Shown: positions 1 through 5,906 of the stretch, in pieces | How positions within the stretch are numbered: the first letter of the stretch is position 1 | How the letters are laid out: every line of letters begins with the position of its first letter | Source of the DNA: CALARM01 sp964431735 | Lineage (GTDB): Bacteria > Vulcanimicrobiota > SpSt-956 > JAKJGF01 | Length of the DNA stretch: 8,657 nucleotides | Direction: 5' to 3' | Assembly (NCBI GenBank): GCA_964431735.1 | Contig: CAYSLJ010000228.1 | Span: 1-8,657, forward strand | Program-made: the position numbers and the translations under genes | Notes under the pieces: generated by a model | The model's input: only the letters and a program-made list of their open reading frames with translations | What the model was told of the DNA's origin: nothing | The model's database searches: none

Positions 1-31
1 TTGACTTTTAGAAAGGGGGCGTGTACATAAT
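1..31 (+). promoter_or_regulatory. Possible sigma70-like promoter before the Lon-like peptidase gene
   Basis: TTGACT (1-6) matches the -35 consensus at five of six bases, and CATAAT (26-31) matches the -10 consensus at five of six. The spacer is 19 bases, at the long end of what works. A start site near 38 would leave a short leader containing GGAAGAG (44-50) before the GTG at 55. If real, it means the short Lon-like gene is transcribed by itself instead of being the tail of a longer gene. The window edge prevents seeing what lies upstream. Confidence 0.3.
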
Positions 32-54
32 CAAAGTAATAGCGGAAGAGCATC

Positions 55-573
55 GTGGAAGGTGACCACGGATGTATTTTGCATTTTGAAATGCAGGCTA
101 CAAAGGGAGGAGGGCGCATTGTCCCTCTTGGCTCAATTCAAAGGGTTATGAGGGAGAGTATTGAGGCGGCAGCACAGTATATTAAAGCTCATCATGATGA
201 CCTGGGTATAAATGCCGAATGGAGAGAAAATTATGATGTGGCAGTTCTTGCAACTTTTATGGGTGTTCCCAAAGAAGGGCCATCGGCAGGTATAACTATT
301 TTAACCGGTATTGTTTCTGCATTGAAGGGGGTTCCTGTAAGGCATAAGCTGGCTATGACGGGAGAGATTACTATTAAAGGTAAGGTTTTACCTGTGGGAG
401 GTATAAAGCAGAAGATCCGTGCTGCCTGTGATGCCGGAATAGAGGAAGTTTTAATCCCTGAGGATAATGTCAGGGAAACACAGAATTTACCGGATTATAT
501 TCTGGATAAGGTAAGGATAACGCCGGTGAAGAATATTAAGGAAGTTCTGGATAAGGCTTTACTTGATGAATAA
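55..573 (+). CDS. Lon-type (S16) protease proteolytic domain, without ATPase domain
   Basis: The 172-residue product matches the C-terminal proteolytic domain of Lon. The nucleophile motif GPSAG gives Ser77, and the LPVGGIKQK motif gives Lys120. The 43-residue spacing equals that of the E. coli Ser679-Lys722 dyad. TGEITIKGKVLPVGG and the final IKEVLDKAL are also typical of Lon. The domain is nearly complete but lacks the first beta strand, and no AAA+ ATPase precedes it: its frame has stops at 28, 37 and 40. GTG at 55 follows GGAAGAG (44-50). A second frame, from GTG 21 to the stop at 63-65, encodes a short peptide (VYIIKVIAEEHRGR) that could be the missing strand if one base is lost or skipped near 45-60. 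So this is either a stand-alone S16 peptidase or the remnant of a frameshifted lon gene. The domain call is firm; gene intactness is uncertain. Confidence 0.72.
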   Translation: MEGDHGCILHFEMQATKGGGRIVPLGSIQRVMRESIEAAAQYIKAHHDDLGINAEWRENYDVAVLATFMGVPKEGPSAGITILTGIVSALKGVPVRHKLAMTGEITIKGKVLPVGGIKQKIRAACDAGIEEVLIPEDNVRETQNLPDYILDKVRITPVKNIKEVLDKALLDE

Positions 574-609
574 TCGATGTTTATGTGAGAGTGTCTGGAA
601 TATCTTTTA

Positions 610-638
610 TTGTTTTTTATTGTTTTTTATGTTATATT
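610..638 (+). promoter_or_regulatory. Candidate promoter of the toxin-antitoxin operon
   Basis: TTGTTT (610-615) and TATATT (633-638) are separated by 17 bases and lie in a T-rich stretch where a ten-base unit (TGTTTTTTAT) is repeated twice in tandem at 611-630. Transcription would start near 645, leaving a very short leader before the ATG at 656. Toxin-antitoxin promoters are usually bound by the antitoxin, so the duplicated unit could be an operator; that part is inference. Confidence 0.35.
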
Positions 639-655
639 ATATAAGGGTGATAATT

Positions 656-943
656 ATGAAAATGCTGACTCCCACACAGGTAGCAGAGGTTTTATCTATC
701 AGACAGCCTAAAGTCAGAGAATGGTTAAATAAAGGTTTACTTAAAGGCTGGAAGGTTGGACGCATATGGCGCATAAGTGAAGAGAATTTAGAGGAATTTA
801 TCGAAAACCATATGAATAATAAATGGTGTAATAGGAAGGATAGGACAGAGGCAGAAGATCCTGTCCTGCAGGTTATAGGTTCTTTTTCATGCCAATCTCT
901 ATCAAGCGAAAATATTGATGAGGAACTCTATGGTAATGTATAA
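656..943 (+). CDS. Excisionase/MerR-like HTH antitoxin, partner of PIN toxin
   Basis: This 95-residue protein starts with a helix-turn-helix of the excisionase type (HTH_17/MerR-like, residues 3-52): LTPTQVAEVLSIRQPKVREW, then the wing GRIWRISEENLEEFI. The C-terminal part (about 68-95) reads DPVLQVIGSF followed by LSSENIDEELYG. That resembles the toxin-binding tail seen on many antitoxins of PIN-domain toxins, which commonly end in a Leu-Ser...Asp-Glu...Leu-Tyr-Gly pattern. The start chosen is ATG 656, preceded by AAGGGTGA (643-650) at 5 bases; the open frame continues upstream to 563, but that stretch is T-rich non-coding-looking DNA. The end overlaps the next gene by 14 bases, as is usual for antitoxin-toxin pairs. 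It probably neutralises the PIN protein and represses the operon. An alternative is a simple excisionase-family DNA-binding regulator, but the tail and overlap favour an antitoxin. Confidence 0.8.
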   Translation: MKMLTPTQVAEVLSIRQPKVREWLNKGLLKGWKVGRIWRISEENLEEFIENHMNNKWCNRKDRTEAEDPVLQVIGSFSCQSLSSENIDEELYGNV

Positions 944-1385
944 TATGAAGGCTATCTTTATAGATACGTGGGGATGGATTACTCTGGGAAACGGCAAAGA
1001 GAAAAGGCATAAGGAAGTAAGCCAGTTTTATAAAGAGATAATAAGAAAAAATATATTTATTTATACCAGCGATTATATTCTGGATGAGCTTATAACGTTT
1101 TTATTTAAGAGAATATCTTTTGATGAAGCTTCAGATTTTATAAAAGCAATTCTTAAATCAGGTGAAAGAGGTTCTATTGAGATAGAAAACGTTACTTCAA
1201 GAGATTTTACTTATGCCTGGGAATTGAGACAGACGTTTAAAGATAAGCCTCATATATCTTTTACTGATCTTACGTCTATGTCTATAATGAAAAGGCTTAA
1301 AATAAAACATATTCTTACAGATGACGTACATTTTTACAAAGTTGGTATGGAATTTAACTTATTGCCGGGAAATCCGGAATATTGA
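930..1385 (+). CDS. PIN-domain ribonuclease, VapC-like toxin
   Basis: The 151-residue product has the length and acidic residues of a PIN nuclease. Asp12 lies in the first strand (KAIFIDTWGW), Glu53 in YILDELITF, Asp113 in ISFTDLTSM and Asp131/Asp132 in ILTDDVHF. These would bind the Mg2+/Mn2+ ions that cut RNA. PIN toxins of type II systems typically cleave tRNA or rRNA and stop translation; the actual target cannot be read here. ATG 930 is chosen because GAGGA (920-924) lies 5 bases upstream; ATG 936 and ATG 945 are alternatives, the last beginning the canonical MKAIFID. Under any of the first two starts the gene overlaps the antitoxin stop at 941-943, so the two are translated in a coupled way. 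Catalytic residues are intact, so the toxin is probably functional. Confidence 0.85.
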   Translation: MVMYNMKAIFIDTWGWITLGNGKEKRHKEVSQFYKEIIRKNIFIYTSDYILDELITFLFKRISFDEASDFIKAILKSGERGSIEIENVTSRDFTYAWELRQTFKDKPHISFTDLTSMSIMKRLKIKHILTDDVHFYKVGMEFNLLPGNPEY

Positions 1386-1404
1386 AAGATCTATAATATG
1401 GCAG

Positions 1405-1420
1405 TAATAAATATTTATTA
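1405..1420. repeat. 16-bp perfect AT-only palindrome
   Basis: TAATAAATATTTATTA is its own reverse complement and lies between the PIN toxin stop and the MBL-fold gene. It contains only A and T, so chance is a fair explanation, and no T-run follows it on either strand, so it is not a standard terminator. Confidence 0.4.
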
Positions 1421-1448
1421 AAAAAATAAAAACAGGTGGTTTATAATT

Positions 1449-2198
1449 ATGAAACTGATTTTTCTTGGTACAAACGGATGGTATGATACTGTAACAGGAA
1501 ATACCATATCTATTCTCTTAAAAACAGATAAATATAATATAATCTTTGATGCGGGGACAGGCATATATAAACTGGACCGGTACGTTTCTTTCGATGAAAA
1601 TACCGATTTATATCTCTTTTTAAGCCATTTCCATCTCGATCATATTATAGGATATCATACTATATGTAAATTCTCCGGTTTTAATTCCCTGAAAATCTTC
1701 GGGCCTGAAGGTACAAAAAAGTGTTTTTCCATTTTAGCAGAAAAACCTTTTTCCGTGCCTTTAGCAGATCTCCGCTATAAGGTAGAACTCTATGAACTTC
1801 CCGAAGATTTATCTAAGGTTCCCTTTAAGATAAAAACTCTTCCTATGTTGCATGCCGATCTCACTCTCGGCTATAGACTGGAAATAGAAGATAAAATTAT
1901 TACTTACTGTCCTGATACAGGATACTGCGAAAATGCCTTAACTCTTTCTAAAAACTCTGATATTCTTATGGCAGAATGTTCCCATAAACCGGGGCAGTAT
2001 AATGAATCATGGCCTCATCTCAATCCTGAGACTGCTGCCAGAATTGCTAAAGAAGGAGGAGCAAAGAAACTCTTTCTTGTTCATATGAATCCCATGTTCT
2101 ATGAAACACATAAAGACAGGGAAGATGCTGCTTCTGTGGCAGGGAAGATTTTCCCTGGAACAGTTGCGGCAAAAGACGATATGGAGATAGAGCTATGA
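1449..2198 (+). CDS. MBL-fold metallo-hydrolase, RNase Z-like group
   Basis: This 249-residue cytoplasmic protein belongs to the metallo-beta-lactamase superfamily. The signature H60-F-H62-L-D64-H65 binds the two metal ions; further ligands are likely His135 (PMLHAD), Asp156 (CPDTG) and His212 (LVHMNP). The overall order, from MKLIFLGTNGW through DAGTG to the last His, is that of the RNase Z/PqsE-like hydrolases that cut phosphodiesters or other esters. The long flexible arm of true RNase Z is not evident, so tRNA 3' processing should not be assumed. The start has AGGTGGT (1434-1440) 8 bases upstream. A TATAAT at 1392-1397 could be a -10 box but has no good -35. The stop overlaps the next start by four bases (ATGA), indicating coupling to the NTF2-like protein. 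The substrate is unknown. Confidence 0.85.
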   Translation: MKLIFLGTNGWYDTVTGNTISILLKTDKYNIIFDAGTGIYKLDRYVSFDENTDLYLFLSHFHLDHIIGYHTICKFSGFNSLKIFGPEGTKKCFSILAEKPFSVPLADLRYKVELYELPEDLSKVPFKIKTLPMLHADLTLGYRLEIEDKIITYCPDTGYCENALTLSKNSDILMAECSHKPGQYNESWPHLNPETAARIAKEGGAKKLFLVHMNPMFYETHKDREDAASVAGKIFPGTVAAKDDMEIEL

Positions 2199-2569
2199 AA
2201 GATTTTGCAGTAAAAATATTCAAACTCATAAATGAAAAGAAATGGGATGAATTGCTGGAATATTTTACAGAAGATTCATGTTTTATTTTTCCCGGTTCTT
2301 CATCTCTCGGAGGAGTTTATAAAGGGCTCAAGGAATTGAAAAGGTTTTTCAGGAAAATGGCCATAGCAGTTCCTGATATCACTTTTAAGATAATAAATAT
2401 TATAGCCAGTGATAAATTCATTGCAGTTCAATGGGAAAATAAAGGTAAGACACGTAAAAAAATTGATTATGAAAACCAGGGTGTTACAATTATGGAAATT
2501 GCCGGTAATAAGATTATAAGTATGAGGGATTATCTGGATACTGAGAGGATTATTGCTTCAGGAAAATAA
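2195..2569 (+). CDS. NTF2-like / SnoaL-like domain protein
   Basis: The 124-residue protein has the layout of a SnoaL-like cone: an N-terminal helix (FAVKIFKLINEKKWDELLEY), the FTEDSCFIFPG turn, a helix (GLKELKRFFRKMAIAVP) and four or five strands ending GNKIISMRDYLDTERI. Proteins of this fold act as small enzymes (isomerase, hydrolase) or as binding proteins, and the fold alone does not decide which. No signal peptide or membrane segment is seen. The start shares ATGA with the stop of the MBL-fold hydrolase and has GGAGAT about 8 bases upstream, so both proteins are made from one message and may act on related substrates. No convincing terminator follows; the gene converges on the flavoprotein gene. 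Confidence 0.75.
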   Translation: MKDFAVKIFKLINEKKWDELLEYFTEDSCFIFPGSSSLGGVYKGLKELKRFFRKMAIAVPDITFKIINIIASDKFIAVQWENKGKTRKKIDYENQGVTIMEIAGNKIISMRDYLDTERIIASGK

Positions 2570-2597
2570 TTTTTAAGGGAGAATGGACTTGTTCTAC

Positions 2598-2612
2598 CAG
2601 TTACGCGTCACG
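2598..2612. repeat. Heptamer-repeat remnant, two units
   Basis: CAGTTAC-GCGTCAC-G is made of two 7-base units close to the consensus GCGTYAC. The 12-base core TTACGCGTCACG (2601-2612) recurs exactly at 7525-7536. It lies in the convergent gap between the NTF2-like and flavoprotein genes. Confidence 0.7.
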
Positions 2613-2643
2613 AGCAATGGCATTAAGTTAAGGAATTTGATTT

Positions 2644-2662
2644 TCCCTACCTTGAGGAGGGA
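2644..2662 (+). promoter_or_regulatory. Hairpin enclosing a perfect AGGAGG ribosome-binding sequence
   Basis: TCCCT-A-CC (2644-2651) can pair with GGAGGGA (2656-2662), giving seven base pairs with one bulged A and a four-base loop. The 3' arm contains most of AGGAGG (2655-2660), five bases before ATG 2666. On RNA the hairpin would mask this site. No T-run follows on either strand, so it is a poor terminator candidate, although it sits where one would be expected between convergent genes. Confidence 0.4.
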
Positions 2663-2665
2663 TTA

Positions 2666-2833
2666 ATGGAGGGTGTCATGGGAATGAACTTTCTATTCGC
2701 CCCTCTCCTTACCTGTTACAATACTGTGTTTCTATTTTTCTTCATGATATTCTTCTTCTGTATTAATATGCCAGATCTTATCTTTACCTGGTATATTATT
2801 TATAATATGTTCTACTGCCGTAATTGCTGTTAA
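2666..2833 (+). CDS. Possible small hydrophobic ORF, 55 residues, antisense to flavoprotein end
   Basis: ATG 2666 lies 5 bases after AGGAGG (2655-2660) and opens a 55-codon frame ending with TAA at 2831-2833. The product begins MEGVMGMNFLFAPLLTCYN and continues with a Phe-rich hydrophobic stretch that could cross a membrane. A 27-codon frame (2583-2666) upstream ends in TAATG, overlapping this start by one base. Most of the ORF is antisense to the Glu/Lys-rich end of the flavoprotein gene, and GAA/AAA read backwards gives TTC/TTT (Phe), which explains much of the hydrophobicity. The ribosome-binding site is the only strong support. It may well be spurious. Confidence 0.22.
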   Translation: MEGVMGMNFLFAPLLTCYNTVFLFFFMIFFFCINMPDLIFTWYIIYNMFYCRNCC

Positions 2834-4228
2834 CATAGAATGATCCTGGTTATTATATCTGTGCATGCCATTTCTGCCTATTAAAAATAAATTCTCAAAT
2901 TTATCAATATATTCTCTTATAATATGAAATTGATCATAAGTGCCAAAATATGCAGGATATGTTTTAGGTTCTCTGATAATAACACCATCAATAACATCTT
3001 CTTTATTTATAAAATCAATTTTTACAAGTTCATCTATTGCAAAAGAGATGAATTCATTATCTGCCATATTCCAGAGCATGTCTCCTTCATTACAGAAATA
3101 CTCAAGCCCGATCCATACAGTATGCTCATCTTTGACCATATAGGGACTCCAGTTATTAAAAATTTGAACCCTTCCGATTTTTACATCACTTTCCTGTATA
3201 TAAATCCAGTTATCGGGAATCATATGTTCTTTTTCTTTTATTTTCAATGATTTAAGTAAGAGTCCAACTGTTATAAAATCACGATATTTCAATCCCTGTG
3301 CCACTTCTCTGACCTGTTTCGGCACAGTCTCCATAGCTCCTATTAAATCTCTTACAGCCATAGTAGAAAAAAAATAATCGCCTTTAAACTCTTTCTCCAC
3401 ACCACTGTCATTCCTGACCTTTAACGTAATTATAATGTTTTCTTTTACATTCAGAGCTATCCCCCTGTGATTTAAAAATATTTCTCCTCCTTTATCTGTA
3501 ATTATTTTTGCCACTTCTTCCCATAGCTGACCCGGGCCAAATTTGGGATATATAAACTGATCTATAAGGCTTGTTTCCGTGTTTTTTTGAGATAGTGAAG
3601 TATCCCTGAAAATTATGCTTTTTACGGCATGGAGTAAAGCTTTCTTTACAGATAATCCTTTTATTCTCTGGGCACCCCATTCCGGTTTAATCATCCTGCA
3701 CGGCACACCCCATACTTTTTCCGTATAATCTTTAAAGAATGTACTATATAATTCTTTTCCGAATCTATTAATAAAAAAATCTTCAAGAGAATTTTCTTTT
3801 ACGGGAAACAGAGAGGCATATATATAGCTGAGGCCAATTTTTAACATACGAATAAACCCCAGGTTCAATATGGTATTTTTATTAAGAGATACGGGGTAAT
3901 CAAAGAATTTTCTTAAAAAGAATATACGCGACACTCTTTTCCTTACAAGCATTATATTATCCAGTTCCTGAGGTTTAAGATGTCCGTTCTCTACAGGGAA
4001 AATATTAAGCCACCAGTTCATTATCTGTTCAGACCTGGAAAAAAACCTGTGTCCTCCTATGTCTATTCTATTTCCTTTATAATTTATTGTTTTTGATATA
4101 CCTCCTATATGAGAAGTCATTTCAAAAATAACAGGTTTAATGTCAGTTCTGACGAGAAGTTCATAAGCAGCAGTAAGACCTGCAGGACCGGCACCTATAA
4201 TAATAGCCGTTTTTTTATCATTGCTCAT
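2732..4228 (-). CDS. FAD-dependent oxidoreductase, UGM/HemY-like flavoprotein
   Basis: The 498-residue protein starts with the Rossmann dinucleotide motif GAGPAG (residues 12-17), with Glu36 placed to bind the adenine ribose, then IGGISKT (41-47) and IGGHRFFSRS (57-66). YTEKVWG (168-174) resembles the motif of UDP-galactopyranose mutase, and YPKFGPGQLWEEVA (227-240) is typical of the COG1232 (protoporphyrinogen oxidase-like) group. The C-terminal LFLIGRNG...MLTAITAVEHI (447-475) is the usual FAD-closing segment. There is no signal peptide, so it is cytoplasmic or peripheral. The start has TGAGGA about 9 bases upstream. It is the last gene of the minus-strand set and lies 19 bases after the GT39-like gene. 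I infer a role in modifying a sugar nucleotide or lipid-linked glycan; true mutase activity is not established, since the chain is about 100 residues longer than bacterial Glf. Confidence 0.82.
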   Translation of the reverse strand: MSNDKKTAIIIGAGPAGLTAAYELLVRTDIKPVIFEMTSHIGGISKTINYKGNRIDIGGHRFFSRSEQIMNWWLNIFPVENGHLKPQELDNIMLVRKRVSRIFFLRKFFDYPVSLNKNTILNLGFIRMLKIGLSYIYASLFPVKENSLEDFFINRFGKELYSTFFKDYTEKVWGVPCRMIKPEWGAQRIKGLSVKKALLHAVKSIIFRDTSLSQKNTETSLIDQFIYPKFGPGQLWEEVAKIITDKGGEIFLNHRGIALNVKENIIITLKVRNDSGVEKEFKGDYFFSTMAVRDLIGAMETVPKQVREVAQGLKYRDFITVGLLLKSLKIKEKEHMIPDNWIYIQESDVKIGRVQIFNNWSPYMVKDEHTVWIGLEYFCNEGDMLWNMADNEFISFAIDELVKIDFINKEDVIDGVIIREPKTYPAYFGTYDQFHIIREYIDKFENLFLIGRNGMHRYNNQDHSMLTAITAVEHIINNIPGKDKIWHINTEEEYHEEK

Positions 4229-4247
4229 ATGTAAAAATCCTCATTTA

Positions 4248-5732
4248 TCAATTTTTTGATAGTTTATATATAATAATATAATTATTAGTACCCGGTTCTT
4301 CTATTTGTAACTCTATATCATATTTTCTACCTGTATAACTTATATACCGTGATGTGATAGAATTAAAATAATCGATTTTTTCCGCCCATACTATGAAATA
4401 TGCAGGAGGATGAGAGGCAAAAGAGTTTTTCTGATCTTCTTCCATACCTCTGGGAACAGGAACAATCATGGTCATAAAGCTTGGATATCTTGTACAGCAT
4501 TTCCTGTTGGAAATAAAATAAAGCAAATCCCTGTATCCGTAATCACTTACTACATAAATACAGTCATCACGATTTGTATGACTTTGAATATAAAGCCCTA
4601 CATTTTCAATATATTCTCTGTCAAACCACCGGCCCTGACGGTATATAATATTGCCGAGTTCTGCCAGAGCCTGAACATGAGGAATAAGAATAAGAGAAAA
4701 ATTTATAGTGAAAATAATAATAATAATCAATGAAACAAGTTTAAGATTACGCCAGTTTTTAAGCAGGTAATTTACTATATATGCCGATACAATACAAAAC
4801 GAAGGAAGAAGGATCATAAAATAAGCATTTGCCAGATATTTCCCCATAAATCCTCCTGCAGCCCACAATATAATAAGTATTCCTTCCGTACTTCTATATT
4901 TATATATAATATAAATACATGATGTAATTGCCAGAAGGTAAAGTAATATTATATTCTTTCTAAATATTGTATCTAATATGGAATTTAACATTCTCGGCTT
5001 TGCGACCTTTGAAAAATAATATTGAAGATGAACTATCGTTTCGTAAAAATATGGCAGTGCACCGGCATAAAAGAGATAAAAAAATAAAATCAGGAATACA
5101 GCAAAACCTCCTGCAAATATACACAGGAAATCAAAAACTTTGATTTTTCTTTTTAATACAAGCCAGAACAGGTAAGAAAGAGGGAGAAGTATTTCAAATA
5201 AAACATTGTATTTAATAAAAAAAGCTACAGCAAAGGCAATACCACACAGGAATAAAAAATACTTTCTATGGCTGTCACTCTGTGTTTTCATAGCTTTGAG
5301 AATCATATATATTGCTATGGTAACAGGAAGTACTGTAAATACTTCACACACGGAACTTAACCCGATAATATCATTATTCGATGCATAAATACCATATATA
5401 AAGGTTATCACCAGAGGCGTATTACCCGGGAACATTTCTGAAGAGATAATAAATACCATTGTACAGGTCAATAAAGAAATTATTATAGTAAATATTTTTA
5501 TTGTTAAAATACTATGAGGGAATATAGACAGAATTGCTGCAAAAACCAGATACAATACAGGTGGTTTAAAATCCCAGTTATCTTTATATATTACCTGGCC
5601 TCTGTTAATGGAATCCGCTACGGAAAGAAATACCGATTCATCACTTACAAATATATAGTTATTAACATACGGTATTCTTATAATTAAGATAAATAGAAAT
5701 ATTATTAGTAACCATATAATTTTTTTATTCAT
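4248..5732 (-). CDS. Polytopic GT-C glycosyltransferase, GT39/PMT_2-like
   Basis: The 494-residue protein starts with a membrane segment (about 4-22) and then the first periplasmic loop with Asp31-Glu32 (FVSDESVF) and NWDFKPP (52-58). The acidic pair and the Lys-Pro-Pro motif mark the catalytic loop of the PMT/ArnT-like GT-C transferases, which take a sugar from a polyprenyl phosphate carrier on the outer face of the inner membrane. About ten further hydrophobic helices run to residue 350, and a soluble C-terminal region (about 355-494) probably lies in the periplasm. Acceptor and sugar cannot be told. The start ATG 5730-5732 has only a weak AGG ten bases upstream and is preceded by a hairpin at 5753-5783. 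The flavoprotein gene follows after 19 bases, so they form an operon. Confidence 0.82.
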   Translation of the reverse strand: MNKKIIWLLIIFLFILIIRIPYVNNYIFVSDESVFLSVADSINRGQVIYKDNWDFKPPVLYLVFAAILSIFPHSILTIKIFTIIISLLTCTMVFIISSEMFPGNTPLVITFIYGIYASNNDIIGLSSVCEVFTVLPVTIAIYMILKAMKTQSDSHRKYFLFLCGIAFAVAFFIKYNVLFEILLPLSYLFWLVLKRKIKVFDFLCIFAGGFAVFLILFFYLFYAGALPYFYETIVHLQYYFSKVAKPRMLNSILDTIFRKNIILLYLLAITSCIYIIYKYRSTEGILIILWAAGGFMGKYLANAYFMILLPSFCIVSAYIVNYLLKNWRNLKLVSLIIIIIFTINFSLILIPHVQALAELGNIIYRQGRWFDREYIENVGLYIQSHTNRDDCIYVVSDYGYRDLLYFISNRKCCTRYPSFMTMIVPVPRGMEEDQKNSFASHPPAYFIVWAEKIDYFNSITSRYISYTGRKYDIELQIEEPGTNNYIIIYKLSKN

Positions 5733-5752
5733 GTTCTTATAGCCTGAGACAG

Positions 5753-5783
5753 ACCATACTGGCCCATGTATAAATGGGATGGT
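5753..5783 (-). promoter_or_regulatory. Hairpin in the leader of the GT39-like gene
   Basis: CCCAT (5763-5767) pairs with ATGGG (5774-5778) around a six-base loop, and ACCAT (5753-5757) pairs with ATGGT (5779-5783) as an outer stem, leaving five bases bulged on one side. On the minus strand it ends 20 bases before the glycosyltransferase start. No T-run follows, so it does not look like an intrinsic terminator; it may stabilise the message or affect translation. Confidence 0.4.
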
Positions 5784-5906
5784 ATAATTATGTTACAAAT
5801 TTTCCTTTACATTATTTCTGAAATATTGCTCATCTGCCAGATATTCACTTTAAAATATTTTAACACTTGACGGAAGTAACAAATTCTCATATTTCGTTGT
5901 AAGCAA

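Noticed and set aside
563..655. Upstream extension of the HTH antitoxin frame (31 more residues)
   Set aside because: The stretch is T-rich, overlaps the Lon-like gene end and covers the putative promoter; ATG 656 has a proper SD and begins exactly at the HTH domain.
2047..2229. Minus-strand 60-codon frame inside the MBL-fold gene end
   Set aside because: Antisense shadow of two strongly supported genes.
2924..3250. Plus-strand frames inside the flavoprotein gene (also 2940-3143, and 3492-3680 on the minus strand)
   Set aside because: Shadows of a well-supported long gene; compositions are skewed as expected and no motifs are present.
4410..4733. Plus-strand frames inside the GT39-like gene (also 5206-5388)
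   Set aside because: Antisense shadows of a membrane protein gene, with no SD or domain support.
5850..5863. TTAAAATATTTTAA palindrome as a terminator of the pyrophosphorylase
   Set aside because: It is AT-only, has no stable stem and no following T-run; chance is likely in AT-rich DNA.
5867..5895. Plus-strand TTGACG-N17-TATTTC promoter-like pair
   Set aside because: The -10 matches at only three of six bases, and it would transcribe antisense into the pyrophosphorylase gene without any plus-strand gene to serve.
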